A stretch of 64,000 nucleotides of DNA from assembly GCA_963699175.1 (NCBI GenBank), contig OY969418.1, positions 8,990,001-9,054,000 on the forward strand, in the 5' to 3' direction. The position numbers were made by a program, and so were the translations under genes. Source of the stretch: JACPYM01 sp963699175 (GTDB lineage Bacteria > Acidobacteriota > Blastocatellia > RBC074). Within the stretch, counting starts at the first letter, position 1. Every line of letters starts with the position of its first letter. Below, one piece after another: positions 1-12,654 of this stretch. The notes under the pieces were generated by a model, which was not told the origin of the DNA, searched no databases, and saw only the letters and a list, made by a program, of their open reading frames with translations.

Positions 1-217
1 AGGCGCTGTTGTCTGTTTTAGTGACGGTGAAATTCCCGGTCGTGCCGGACACGTTCACAGACATTCGCAAGATGTTGTTGCCAAGCGAGCCACCGCCTGA
101 ATTGGTCGTCGAAGGTGAGGCCGTGTACTGGGCTAGCACATTGGAGGTCAATAGAACGAGACCAATCATTGATAGGCCAATGCTTCGTAGTGCGAGAGAG
201 AGAAAATGATTTTTCAT
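1..217 (-). CDS. Secreted protein, N-terminal part only (runs off the left edge)
   Basis: The minus strand opens with ATG at 217 and stays open to base 1 (72 codons). The first 29 or so residues form a signal peptide: a basic start (MKNHF), a hydrophobic stretch (IGLSMIGLVLL) and a likely cleavage site after VLA-Q. The mature part begins with Ser/Thr/Gly-rich sequence typical of an exported beta-rich protein. A GGAGG lies about 15 nt upstream, which is rather far. Other frames here also read open but lack any secretion or family signal. The function cannot be told from this fragment. Confidence 0.6.
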   Translation of the reverse strand, partial: MKNHFLSLALRSIGLSMIGLVLLTSNVLAQYTASPSTTNSGGGSLGNNILRMSVNVSGTTGNFTVTKTDNSA

Positions 218-601
218 AGCTCGGAACCAATGCCTCCGATGATGCGTTCCCAAGTGGTAGCTGATTGACGGGAGATGCCGTCAGCAATAGGCGTGCGGAC
301 AGGTGCTCACGCCTGATTCAAATATTCGCAACAGCCGGAAAACGCCAACCGATCTCAAGAATCCTTGGTACTCCAACACAAGGCCGTGGTGGCTGAGACC
401 TTGCCCGCCAACCCGACGTGCGTTGCTCCGGGACTCCGCCGCTCAAATGAGACACGAATCCCGCACCCGCCAGGTTGGCGACAATCTCTCAAGTTGTGAG
501 TGCTTGAAGAACCGATTAGCCTTTCATGGGAAGGTGATAGGAAAGGGCAGGTGTGTTACAGAAAAATTTTCAGCTTGGCAGAGTTGTAGAGCTAACTTGG
601 C
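218..601. other. Intergenic stretch, no gene seen
   Basis: This 384-base gap lies between the truncated secreted gene and the anti-sigma gene, both on the minus strand. It should hold the promoter of the former and the 3' end of the sigma operon. I see no convincing terminator, tRNA or family-like ORF. A 100-codon plus-strand reading frame at 303-605 has no recognisable features. Confidence 0.4.
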
Positions 602-1495
602 TTAGGGCTTGACGAGGTGAAAGGTGTAGCGCCCGGTATTTTCGAACGAACCATCCTCATTGATGCGGCGCAATTCAAATGAGTATTCGCCAGCGGACAG
701 TTGCGCGGTGGACAGCTCAACTGTGACCGCGTTGCGCATTGGCCGTAATCCTTGCCAACGCCGAAGGTCGCGACCGTTCTGCGTCAACACGACCTGATAG
801 CGGCGTAAAAGATCCGGCGTATCCAGTAACAGGTTGCAATGCAAGGTGTGCGTCTCCGGCTTGAGCTGGATCGTCGCGCCGCCGCCGCTGCGCAGACTGA
901 GCGCGGAGAGCGTGATGGCTAGCGTGCCGCCGGGCGCTGCTGGTTTTTCGGGCGGTGTAACAGAGGGTGGTGTTGGCGTGACGGTTTGGGTTTGCGCAAG
1001 TTGCGCTTCTAGTTCACGGGTGCGCTGTTGCTGTGCGAGTTGTGCTGTGCTTGAGCGTGCCAGTTCGGCGCGTAAACGAAGGTTGTCGCGGATCAACCCG
1101 CCGAGGGCGAGCAGCAAGCCTGCACAACCGAGCGCCCACGCCAGCCGTGGCCAACTCCACCACTGCGGGCTGCTTGAGGCCGTGACGCGCGCTGCTGCGG
1201 TCACCTGGCTGTCGAGTTCGCTGACGAGGGTTTGCGAAAATTCCAGCCGCGCCTGGTCGGCAGGCAATTGCAACAAGCGCCGCTTGAAGCGGGCGCGCTG
1301 TTCTGCCGCCAATTCGCCGCGCACGTAGGCGTCGGTCAACTCTTCTTTGACGGCTAGCAGTTGCTCAAACAGTTCTTCGCTGTCGGAAGAGCGTTCTTCC
1401 AGCCGCAGTTCCGCTTCGGGTGAAAGCTCGCCCAGCCAGTAGCGCATCATTTCGCGTTCCTCGTTCTGCCAGTTGTTCTGTTGCGAATCGCTCAT
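602..1495 (-). CDS. Membrane anti-sigma factor, zinc-less type
   Basis: This 297-residue protein probably binds and inhibits the ECF sigma factor encoded 52 bases upstream. Its N-terminal 90 residues have the acidic helical pattern of Acidobacteriota anti-sigma domains (WLGELSPEAE, ELFEQLLAVKEELTDAYV) but contain no Cys, so the usual HxxxCxxC zinc site is absent. One membrane helix follows at about residues 115-135, then a short coiled coil rich in Gln and Ala, a Pro/Thr linker and a C-terminal beta-rich domain (about 195-297) that would lie outside the membrane and could sense a ligand. It is the last gene of a three-gene minus-strand operon after the CHAT protein and the sigma factor. The call rests on context and domain layout. 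Confidence 0.7.
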   Translation of the reverse strand: MSDSQQNNWQNEEREMMRYWLGELSPEAELRLEERSSDSEELFEQLLAVKEELTDAYVRGELAAEQRARFKRRLLQLPADQARLEFSQTLVSELDSQVTAAARVTASSSPQWWSWPRLAWALGCAGLLLALGGLIRDNLRLRAELARSSTAQLAQQQRTRELEAQLAQTQTVTPTPPSVTPPEKPAAPGGTLAITLSALSLRSGGGATIQLKPETHTLHCNLLLDTPDLLRRYQVVLTQNGRDLRRWQGLRPMRNAVTVELSTAQLSAGEYSFELRRINEDGSFENTGRYTFHLVKP

Positions 1496-1547
1496 CTCGT
1501 AGTGTCGAAAACGGCCCGTCTTGTTACAACTATACTGTCTGCCGCCC

Positions 1548-2156
1548 TCAATCGGCAGCCTCGCTGTTCATACAGTTATGAAGACAGTCCTTGAGCTTCT
1601 GGCGCACGCGATACGCGCGCAGCCGTAAGTTGTCGTAGCTGATCCCGAATGCTTGAGCCAGCTTCTGCCGATGCTGTTCGCGCGTCTGCTCATCGCCGCC
1701 GTAATATCGTTGCAGCAACTCGCGCTCGCTCGGTTTCAAGCGTTGTAGGCATTTCTTCAGGCAGGCGCGTTGCCGTTCCATTCGTTCGTGTTTTCGCTCG
1801 TCGGCGCGCGCTACGAACGCCGCAGCGATTGCTTGTTGATCCAACTGCCGTGACGTGGCAGACGATTCAAAATCTTCGGACTTGCTTGCGCCACAGCGCC
1901 AAAATTCCAACACCAGCCGCCGGGCTACGGCGCGGCAATAGAGTTCCGGTTTTTTAGCCGAGAGATCATCGCCTTTTTCCAGCTTGACGGCGATGCGATC
2001 AAACGTTTTGTCTACATATTCCTCTGTCGGAATCTTTGGACTTTGCCGCGCGAAGAAAGCGAGCAACTCCTGCCGTAGAGATTCGTACCGCGCACCGGCG
2101 CACTCTCGGTCGGCGCCCAACCAAGCCAATAGTTTTTCCAACGAAGCCTGGGTCAA
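1548..2156 (-). CDS. ECF-type RNA polymerase sigma factor
   Basis: The product, about 202 residues, has a sigma-70 region 2-like N-terminal half and a clear region 4 (LKPSERELLQRYYGGDE followed by a helix-turn-helix around ISYDNLRLRAYRVRQKL). It would redirect RNA polymerase to target promoters. I prefer the TTG start at 2156. It has a GGGAGAG ribosome binding site about a dozen bases upstream and lies one base past the TAG of the CHAT gene (2160-2158), which suggests translational coupling. An in-frame ATG further upstream would overlap the CHAT gene by 59 bases. The anti-sigma gene follows. The family is clear at region 4; the regulon is unknown. Confidence 0.75.
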   Translation of the reverse strand: MTQASLEKLLAWLGADRECAGARYESLRQELLAFFARQSPKIPTEEYVDKTFDRIAVKLEKGDDLSAKKPELYCRAVARRLVLEFWRCGASKSEDFESSATSRQLDQQAIAAAFVARADERKHERMERQRACLKKCLQRLKPSERELLQRYYGGDEQTREQHRQKLAQAFGISYDNLRLRAYRVRQKLKDCLHNCMNSEAAD

Positions 2157-2157
2157 G

Positions 2158-5100
2158 CTATTTATACTCTCCCTGCAAAACAAAACCGGCCCAGTAATAC
2201 GGCGGGCTGCTCGCACTTTGGCTCCGCATTTCGATTTGCGCCGCCCGCAACGCCGCTGTCGCCGTCATACGCCAATCGCCATTTTGATCGAGCAAGCGCG
2301 CGTAGAACGCCTTCATCAAGCTCGCCGTCTTTTCGTCATCCACTTTCCAGAGCGTGGCCAGCACGCGCGCCGCGCCTGCATACATAAACCCGCGTGTCAA
2401 TCCGACCAAGCCTTCGCCGCTGATCTCGCGCCCGAGCGCCGTCTGGCAGGCGCTGAGCGTGACCAACTCAGCCGGCAGCTTCAAGCTATAGATTTCGTGC
2501 ATGCGCAGGAAGCCATCCTGATCATTGCCGCGCTCGTCTACCAGCGACAACACCAATCCGGACAGCTCAGGATGCAGGCTGTTGACCAGCCCGTGCGTGG
2601 CGAAATGAAGAATGCGGTATTGGCTTAATTCTGTGCTCAGCGCCGTCGCGCGGCTGGCTTGGAAATCGAGCGCCTGGCGCGGCTCGCTGGCCGAGGCGAG
2701 CGCGGCAATGGCCTCCGCTTCCTGGCGCGAAAACTTCAAGCGTTGAAATCCTGCCGCCGGGCTGGCCACGCCAGACTCGGCGGCTGAGCGGAGCGCCGTA
2801 GACAAAGCTAGACTCCAGCTTACGGTACGCGCCTGGCCATTCGCTGACCGTTGTCGCTCCATTTGGTCGCACCAGCCCGGTCGGTTGAACTTGCCTAGGG
2901 CCACTGTGTTCAAGCGCTCATCGCAGGACGAGAAGACCGGGTCAGCCAAGACGGCCACCGCCCTTGCCGCTGGCGCACGCCCCGCCAACTCGCGCCGCAA
3001 GACGGCCAGCGTCGAAGCCGAAGGCAGGTTGATGATCTCGTGCCCAACCATCAGAGGCGGGGAATTGGGGGCTGGGGGCTGGCTTTCCCTCACTCTAGCC
3101 CCTGGCCCCGGTTCTGGCAGCGCAGCGAAGGGAATGTATTGCAAGGCGCCATCCGCCACGATGAGCAAGCGTTTATTGCCCAATTGTGCGGCAACAGGAT
3201 TGAGCAGCGCCTGGCTCAACTGTGCGGCGGCGGCAGGGAATTGTTTGTCCGCTGCAAAAATGCGCGCTTGCTGTTGCTCCGGTGTTTCGTTTTTCCGTTT
3301 CACTGCGCGCGCTGTCAGCAAGCTGAAGACCTTTCTGGCCTGTGCTTCGATCTCGGCGCGCTTCGGCAACTCGAAACTGTTGATTGAAGTCGGCGTCACT
3401 GCCCACAGATAGCTGCGCTGCTGGCCGAGTGCGTATTCAAGCAGTAGCGTGTCCGGGTCGAGCACTTGTTGTTGAATCTCGGCCAGGCTGAGTGGCTGGA
3501 TGAGCGTGGCATAGCGCGGATTGGCAGTGCGGATTTGGGCCCTGATTTGTTGGAGATCTAGCAACAAGGCATTCCGTTGGCGGTCGAGTTCAGCAGCCTG
3601 TACGGCGGTTGCTTGATCGTTCTTTAGCGCCAGCAAGCCGACTGCTTTTACGCTGAGTTGTTGCAACAGGCTGCGCTCGCGCTCCACTAGTTCGGGAGCG
3701 ACTTTCTGGCGCAGCTCCGCGCGCGCTTCAGTCAGCAGTTCCAATAAGCTCCGCGCGCGCCTTCTTTCGCTGGCCTGGAAGGCTTCGCTGGCATAATTAT
3801 CGTCTTTGTTTTGCTCATACAGCCGCATCCACAAATCGGTGTACGCCTCGTAATACTCCTGTGTGGTGGCGAGGTAGGAGGCGCGCAATTCCTGGTTGAC
3901 GACGTTGGCGCGGATGGACTCGACCAGATGCAACGTGGATTCCAGGCTCTCCCGCGCCTCCGGCAGCCGTCCAGCATCAAGGTAGAGTTGGGCCAAGTGA
4001 TAAAAAGCGAGCGCCTCTACGTGGGGTTCACGGCTCCGCTGGGTTAGCACGATGGCCCGCTGGATCGTGTCAATTCCTTTCTGTTTTTGTCCCAGCACGC
4101 CGTAGACCCGGCCCCGTGCGCGCAAAGCATTAGCCTCGCCGACAGAGCTGCCTATCCGTCGGTAAAGCTCAGCGGCTTGGAGCTGATATTTGACAGCCCG
4201 TTGGTGAGTTCCGCGCCCGAAGTAGAACCAGCCGAGATTGTGTAAAGCGCTGGCCTCTTGATGACGATCAGCGATGGCGCGACTCAAGGCCAGGGCGTGG
4301 ATATACGAATCCCGCGCCTGCTCTCTTTTCCCCACCGTTTCGTAGAGCGCAGCAATGATGCTCAACGCGAACGCCTCACGTGGGCGTGCCCCTGTGACCT
4401 GGCAGAGCGCGATAGCTTGCTTGAGGCGTTCAATCGCCCGTCGCTTTTCTCCCAGCCGGTTGTAGGCAATGCCCGTATAAATGAGCTTGTGCGCCTCGCC
4501 CTCACGGTCGCCGAGGCTGCGATGCAACGCCAACGCCTGCTCGTAGAGCGAAAGCGCCTGTTGCTCATCACCTAACTCCAAGTGGATGAAAGCCAGGTCG
4601 TCCAAGGCCGCGGCTTGCTCGTTGCGGTCGCCGCTATCACGACAGGACAACCAAGTCTGATAGCTTTGGTCGAGCGCCTTTTGCCACTCACCAAGTGCAC
4701 GGTAAACCGCGCTGAGGTGTCGGCGCGCGTCTGTTTGCCCGTTGTAGCCGTCGCGCACCTGGTAGGCTGACAAGGCCTGCCGATAGTAGTCGAGTGCCTG
4801 TTCCTTATCGCCTTGCAGCTCGGCCAGCTTGCCTAGAGCAAGCAATACGCGTCCGGTCCCCGATTGGGCTTCGATGTGGCGGTCGCCAATTTCGCGGAAA
4901 ATGGCCAACGCGGCGCGGTAAGCCGCTTGTGCTTGAGCGGTTTCTCCCTGCGCGGCGTAAATTTCTCCGCTATCGTTGAACGCGCCGGCTACGAGCACCT
5001 GCTGACCATCCGCCCGGAAGAGAGCACGGGCCTGCTCATAAGCCGCGAGCGCCTTGAGCTTGTTGCCTAGCGAATCGTAAATCCAGCCGATCTTCAGGCA

Positions 5101-6150
5101 GGCGAAACCCTCGTGTCCAGGTTCCCCAGCGGCCCGCAGGAGTTGCGCCGCTTCCTCTGCACAGGCGAGCGCCCGCCACTTCTCGCCGCGCGTGTTGTAA
5201 TAGGGGGATATCCAATAAAGCGCTAACCCCGCGCCATAGCGGTCGCCGAGCCTGCGGTAGAGCCGTAACGCTTGCTCGTAATGCTCGACCGATAAGCTGC
5301 GGTCGCGCTGCAGGCGATAAGCCTGGCCCAGCGCGAACAACGCGTTGGCCTCGCCGCTCAAATCGCCCAACTCGCGGTAGAGCGTCCGCGCCTGTGTAGC
5401 ATATTCGATTGCTTCTGGCGGGCGCAGCATCAACCAGAAAACCTCGCTGAGCTTGTTCAAGACATCGGCCGCGCGCCGTCGCTCGCCGAGTGCGCGCCAG
5501 GTCAGTAGTGCAGCTTGGTAGGCCGCTGCTGCGCGTTGCCAGGAAGGCACATCGGTCTTCCGCCGGTCGAGTTCGCCGATGTCGTACTGCTGCGCCTGCG
5601 CGGTGATCCGATCATGGTCTTGGCTGGTGGCCGGCCGCGGTTCTGTCACGCTCAGGCGGTACCTCCCCGGTACGGCCTGTTTCCGCATGGACTTAATGCG
5701 CAGAACGTAACGCCCCGCCGCTTCCGCCAGCAAATAGGCCTGCTCCACGCCGCGCGCGCCGCGCTGGCTGTCGGCCTCAACGAGCTTTGCGCCATTTGGC
5801 TTGAGCAGGATAATCCGGACGTTGGTGCCCAGTTGTTCTGCCGTCACCTCCACCAATTGCCCGGCGGCCAATGGCAGTTCATAGCTGTGCGTTTCGCCAC
5901 CCTTCAATTCACGCACGCTGGCTTTCCCCAACTCCAAGCTGGCCATTTGCGCCTCGTGAATGTCTGTAGCTTCGACCCACAGAACAGGCGCACCAATATA
6001 GTCACAGCGCGTCATCCAACCAGCGACGAAAAGCAGTACAAAGTAGGAACTGAAACATCTGAGCAGTCCGGCAGACGAGTGAAAAAGACGGCTAGCTTCA
6101 GCGGTACAGCCCTTTGCAGAGCGCGCTAAGGAGAGGGGTGACATAACCAT
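2158..6150 (-). CDS. TPR-repeat CHAT-domain (caspase-like) protein
   Basis: This 1330-residue protein has four parts. Residues 1-60 carry a hydrophobic segment (signal peptide or membrane anchor). Residues 65-165 resemble a bacterial pre-peptidase-like beta domain (LPLAAGQLVEVTAEQ). About a dozen tetratricopeptide repeats span roughly 190-720. The C-terminal CHAT domain (about 960-1330) keeps the caspase-like dyad: His near residue 1187 in HFATHG and Cys near 1238 in LSACQTALG. CHAT proteins are predicted proteases or signalling scaffolds. GAGG five bases before the ATG supports the start. It is the first gene of an operon with an ECF sigma and an anti-sigma, so it may be the effector or trigger of that regulatory pair. 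The substrate is unknown. Confidence 0.85.
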   Translation of the reverse strand: MVMSPLSLARSAKGCTAEASRLFHSSAGLLRCFSSYFVLLFVAGWMTRCDYIGAPVLWVEATDIHEAQMASLELGKASVRELKGGETHSYELPLAAGQLVEVTAEQLGTNVRIILLKPNGAKLVEADSQRGARGVEQAYLLAEAAGRYVLRIKSMRKQAVPGRYRLSVTEPRPATSQDHDRITAQAQQYDIGELDRRKTDVPSWQRAAAAYQAALLTWRALGERRRAADVLNKLSEVFWLMLRPPEAIEYATQARTLYRELGDLSGEANALFALGQAYRLQRDRSLSVEHYEQALRLYRRLGDRYGAGLALYWISPYYNTRGEKWRALACAEEAAQLLRAAGEPGHEGFACLKIGWIYDSLGNKLKALAAYEQARALFRADGQQVLVAGAFNDSGEIYAAQGETAQAQAAYRAALAIFREIGDRHIEAQSGTGRVLLALGKLAELQGDKEQALDYYRQALSAYQVRDGYNGQTDARRHLSAVYRALGEWQKALDQSYQTWLSCRDSGDRNEQAAALDDLAFIHLELGDEQQALSLYEQALALHRSLGDREGEAHKLIYTGIAYNRLGEKRRAIERLKQAIALCQVTGARPREAFALSIIAALYETVGKREQARDSYIHALALSRAIADRHQEASALHNLGWFYFGRGTHQRAVKYQLQAAELYRRIGSSVGEANALRARGRVYGVLGQKQKGIDTIQRAIVLTQRSREPHVEALAFYHLAQLYLDAGRLPEARESLESTLHLVESIRANVVNQELRASYLATTQEYYEAYTDLWMRLYEQNKDDNYASEAFQASERRRARSLLELLTEARAELRQKVAPELVERERSLLQQLSVKAVGLLALKNDQATAVQAAELDRQRNALLLDLQQIRAQIRTANPRYATLIQPLSLAEIQQQVLDPDTLLLEYALGQQRSYLWAVTPTSINSFELPKRAEIEAQARKVFSLLTARAVKRKNETPEQQQARIFAADKQFPAAAAQLSQALLNPVAAQLGNKRLLIVADGALQYIPFAALPEPGPGARVRESQPPAPNSPPLMVGHEIINLPSASTLAVLRRELAGRAPAARAVAVLADPVFSSCDERLNTVALGKFNRPGWCDQMERQRSANGQARTVSWSLALSTALRSAAESGVASPAAGFQRLKFSRQEAEAIAALASASEPRQALDFQASRATALSTELSQYRILHFATHGLVNSLHPELSGLVLSLVDERGNDQDGFLRMHEIYSLKLPAELVTLSACQTALGREISGEGLVGLTRGFMYAGAARVLATLWKVDDEKTASLMKAFYARLLDQNGDWRMTATAALRAAQIEMRSQSASSPPYYWAGFVLQGEYK

Positions 6151-6398
6151 TGTACCTCGAAAGATTGCACAGCAATCATCAGCCAGGCGACTGCTGCCGA
6201 GCTAACAATAACAGCCGAGCAAAAGCTGTGTGAGCGTTTGTTATCTGCAACGCGGCGGGCAAGACCGCAGGCAAAAGGCCGGATTTTCGCGCGCTCGTGT
6301 TGCGGACGGGACTCTAGCGCAGCAGGATGGGAGTTGTCTATCTTTCATCTATATTTCTGAGTGTCGGAGGGCGCGTAGTATGCTTATTTGCGTTCACG

Positions 6399-9300
6399 TC
6401 AGCCAGCAATGATGCGAATGCGCTGGCGCAGTTCCTGGATGTGCACCCGTTTGATTGGCACGCTGCTATTCAATACTGCATCTGTGTAGCTCCCAGGCGG
6501 AGAATAACCAAGTAACAGTGCGACTTCCTCTAACTTCGACCGCAACTCGGTAATATGCACCGCCTTGATGACCGTGCTCGTAGGCGTCAGCGTAGGGTCA
6601 GTCCAGGTGGCTGGCCCAAGCCCTGCAACAATGCGCAAAGCATCCACCGCCTGCCGCAACTCGGTAATGTGCACCGGCTTGGCTGTGGTGACGCCGACCG
6701 TTAGCGTGTCGTCGGTAAAGACGGTCGGCAGATAAGCGAAGGCGTTGGTTTTGGTATAAGGACTGCCCGAAGTCGGCGTCACAACAATGTCTACGGCCCC
6801 AACAGCATGGACCGGGGTTGTGACAGTCACCTCGCTCGTGGGAATCGAGAAGAACCAAGTAGGGGCGGATACGCCGCCTATCGTGATAGAGGATAAGTTG
6901 GCGAGCAATCCGGTTAGCTTGATCGCCTGCCCACCCGATGCCCGCCCAGCCAGCGGAGCCACAGTAGCAATCGTTAGCGAAGCAGGAGAACACGTGGGAA
7001 ACCTGAACGACCCAATGCGCGTGACCCAGTTCGTCCCCTGCACGGGGAAGTACATGTTCGTGTACCAGAATGTGCAGTCATCCACCGGGTCTATCGTCAT
7101 CGTACTGTAATCGCCCCAGCGGGTGCAGGGGCTGCCGCCGCAGTTGCCGGTTTGCACACTACGGGCGACCGCCTGCAACAGCGTTACCTCGGTCTGCGGC
7201 AAATTATTTAATGGATCTGTAGAGAGCCGACCCGCATAGCGAATATCCGGGGCAACGGCAGAACTTGAAGCCGTATAGCCGAGCGCCATGTTGCCGAGGT
7301 TATCCACTGCCAACGCCCCCATGAACCGGTTAAGACCATCGGCGCCGTTGTTATATATCTGTTGTTGAACCGGAGTAGTGTTGATCGTTCCGCCGGTGAC
7401 GTTGATCTGAGCCCATTGAATTCCGGTTGGAGTTGATGAGCCTCCTGGGTTAGCGGTTCCGGTCGTGTGATTAACCCAAAGCGACTCGATGCCTGCGATG
7501 TTTCGATACTGATTCTGCATCATTGCCCGGTCGGCCAGTGTGTCCATGTTATTGCCCGGAGCAAGCGCGGGCACTATATCTGCCGCCCCGGTGTAGGCAG
7601 TCTGAGATACGTTGATCGGTCCGGTAAACGTCGAATTAGCTGGGACAGCAAAGTCCGCGTGGAATTTGTAAACTTCCCAGGCGAAGGCTGTATTGGATTC
7701 AGCGACCATTAAGTTTTCTCTGCCGGCGGGCGGAGGCGTACCGCGAAAGTTGCTCGGCAGCAGGGTGAAACGATTCGCGGAATTAGTGTCGGCTACAAGG
7801 GTATGAAGCGGGGCGCCATTCACGAGATCAACGATATTGAAGGCGTACGCGCGCGCTTCCTTATACGTGGCACTCGAGCAAGTGGCAGTCGTGCAGTCAA
7901 ACATATTCGCGGCCATGTAAAGACCATCCGGCCAGATGCCCATTTTGGGATAATCCGGCAGCCAGGGATGCGCCGCGTCGTCCGCCCTAACGGCATAGAG
8001 CCACCAGCCGCCAGTCACGGGATTGCTCGTCTTTGAAACAGCGATGCACTCGTAATAGGGGCCGTTCTGTATATTAGTCCAGGAAAAATCGGCGACGATA
8101 AAACGATCGTACTGAGTGCTATAAATGACCGTAGGGTCGCCTTGATGACTGGTGTCGCAAGGCGTGCCTGTTCCGGCGCCGGACCATAAAGAATTGAATG
8201 TAAAAGTCGTGATTGCCGGCCCCCCGGTCTTGTTATAAATACCGATCGAAGTATTGACTGCCTGGATGAAATGGTTTGGCCCCACGTCACCAACGGTGTC
8301 AGGCGGATGGCCCGCACCATTCGTGTTGTAGTCCATGCCGTTGAATGAAACAGTCGGATTTGGCATGGGAGCCAATGGGCCTACCAGCGGGGTTAGAACC
8401 GCCGGCTTGGCTCCGGGCAAGGCCTGCTTGTTTTTGGACGGTTCTACCTCAAGCTCGAACGGACGTGCGAATAACTTTCGCTCTTCCGGCGTGATGCGCT
8501 GCGGGAGGTTCCGTAAATCACCACGAAACTCTGCAGGCACGACCGTGGCGGGAGCTGAGATCTCGGCCTGAATACTTGACGGCGGATTTTGTAGCGCGAT
8601 GGATTCGTTGACTTCGCCAGGAGCGGCATTCGTTGTCGCCGTTGTCGGGATAGTCATTTCGCTCCTCGTCCGGAATTCAGGGCCTTTCTTTTGCGGCAGA
8701 TTCGCTAGCTCAACCCGCGACTCGGCTGGCGCAACCGGAGAATCTTTGGCTAGCTGCTCACGGGTGTTTGTTTGTGACGGCCTGGGCTGATGGATTGTGG
8801 CTGGCAAAGGCGCACGGTTGAAGACGCTTTGAGAATACGCCAGTCTGTTGACTGCCATCATCACCTCACCCGACGGCGTCAAATCCGCCCGCCCTTGATC
8901 AGCGAAGACTGGCAGGCCATTGAACCGCTGTGCGCGCGTGATCTGCGCAAAATTGCCTGCTGGCTTGGTAAGCCTGGCAAGCATTGGTAATTGTCCAGCC
9001 TGTGCAGGGCTGAAACCGTAGGCGGCAGCCGAACGGGCGAGCGAGCTGCGCGTGATTAGCGCGCGCGTTAGATCAGATGGTGCAGCCGGAAACGGGCGGC
9101 CCCAAGGTCTGACGCCAATGCGCAGGGCCAGCGCGCTTTGAGCGCCACTCATTGATTGCGCCTGCGCCGTGTTGCGGGCGCTTTGTTGTCGAGCAAGCTT
9201 CTGCCGCGCTAGCTTTGTCCGAGAGTCTTGGGAGGAATCAGTGCGGATGTCGTGATTCTCGGGCACGGGAGTCTTACCACTAACTGAAGGTTGTCCAACG

Positions 9301-9437
9301 ATATTCGGCTTAGCGGCACGGCTGGCTCCGCGCTCCTGGGCGGTGCGGCTGGCCTTGCGCAGCGGCAGATTCCACAATAACAGCGGTAATCCGACGATGA
9401 TGATGATCAGTAATCCCCAGAAAGGGAATCGCTTCAT
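6399..9437 (-). CDS. Large secreted protein with IPT/TIG domain and C-terminal VHITELR repeats
   Basis: This 1012-residue protein starts with a strong membrane segment (FWGLLIIIIVGLPLLLW) acting as signal or anchor. A low-complexity, Ala/Arg/Gln-rich region follows to about residue 330. A large domain then begins with a Gly-rich segment (DTVGDVGPNHFIQAVN) and contains several Cys pairs, a layout common in secreted acidobacterial proteins. An IPT/TIG Ig-like fold lies near 815-900. The last 107 residues hold three copies of a short unit with the core VHITELR or VHIQELR. It is monocistronic by spacing, with GGAAACACCT before the ATG. The enzymatic role, if any, is not evident. Confidence 0.75.
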   Translation of the reverse strand: MKRFPFWGLLIIIIVGLPLLLWNLPLRKASRTAQERGASRAAKPNIVGQPSVSGKTPVPENHDIRTDSSQDSRTKLARQKLARQQSARNTAQAQSMSGAQSALALRIGVRPWGRPFPAAPSDLTRALITRSSLARSAAAYGFSPAQAGQLPMLARLTKPAGNFAQITRAQRFNGLPVFADQGRADLTPSGEVMMAVNRLAYSQSVFNRAPLPATIHQPRPSQTNTREQLAKDSPVAPAESRVELANLPQKKGPEFRTRSEMTIPTTATTNAAPGEVNESIALQNPPSSIQAEISAPATVVPAEFRGDLRNLPQRITPEERKLFARPFELEVEPSKNKQALPGAKPAVLTPLVGPLAPMPNPTVSFNGMDYNTNGAGHPPDTVGDVGPNHFIQAVNTSIGIYNKTGGPAITTFTFNSLWSGAGTGTPCDTSHQGDPTVIYSTQYDRFIVADFSWTNIQNGPYYECIAVSKTSNPVTGGWWLYAVRADDAAHPWLPDYPKMGIWPDGLYMAANMFDCTTATCSSATYKEARAYAFNIVDLVNGAPLHTLVADTNSANRFTLLPSNFRGTPPPAGRENLMVAESNTAFAWEVYKFHADFAVPANSTFTGPINVSQTAYTGAADIVPALAPGNNMDTLADRAMMQNQYRNIAGIESLWVNHTTGTANPGGSSTPTGIQWAQINVTGGTINTTPVQQQIYNNGADGLNRFMGALAVDNLGNMALGYTASSSAVAPDIRYAGRLSTDPLNNLPQTEVTLLQAVARSVQTGNCGGSPCTRWGDYSTMTIDPVDDCTFWYTNMYFPVQGTNWVTRIGSFRFPTCSPASLTIATVAPLAGRASGGQAIKLTGLLANLSSITIGGVSAPTWFFSIPTSEVTVTTPVHAVGAVDIVVTPTSGSPYTKTNAFAYLPTVFTDDTLTVGVTTAKPVHITELRQAVDALRIVAGLGPATWTDPTLTPTSTVIKAVHITELRSKLEEVALLLGYSPPGSYTDAVLNSSVPIKRVHIQELRQRIRIIAG

Positions 9438-9669
9438 AGGTGTTTCCTTGTTTCTAAAGATTTAATTGGTTACGCGACGAAGCAGGACGGTCCTCTAAAG
9501 TTCCGCGCACCGTTGCATGTTCGTTTGGCGTTCTGAGCAACCGGCGCATTAAATCACGCTCAACTGGCCGAAACAAGGACGAGTTGCCAGTTGGCGTAAT
9601 GCCTAGAGGAAGCTTTGGCTGAGACGCAAATCCAGAAGTATAGATAAGCACGAGGCCGGACGAATTGTT

Positions 9670-12585
<2,916 letters not shown>

Positions 12586-12597
12586 AAGACACACTCC

Positions 12598-12625
12598 AAA
12601 AAAATCGGTTCCAAAGATGGAAGCC
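12598..12625 (-). terminator. Intrinsic terminator, expression platform of the glycine riboswitch
   Basis: On the minus strand, GGCTTCCA and TGGAACC pair around a TCTT loop (one bulged C) and a run of seven T follows after GA. It sits 12 bases before the gcvP start and after the second aptamer. This fits a riboswitch that terminates transcription without glycine and reads through with glycine. The mechanism is inferred from position. Confidence 0.75.
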
Positions 12626-12654
12626 TTAACCAAGTATCAAACGGTGTCAAAATG

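Noticed and set aside
18..287. 89-codon minus-strand frame at the left edge
   Set aside because: An overlapping frame starting at 217 has a clear signal peptide and is the better gene.
303..605. 100-codon plus-strand reading frame
   Set aside because: No family features, no ribosome site, low-complexity composition and it overlaps the end of the anti-sigma gene.
9454..9651. 65-codon minus-strand frame between gcvP and the secreted protein gene
   Set aside because: No recognisable domain and no good start signal; the space more likely holds the promoter of the downstream gene.
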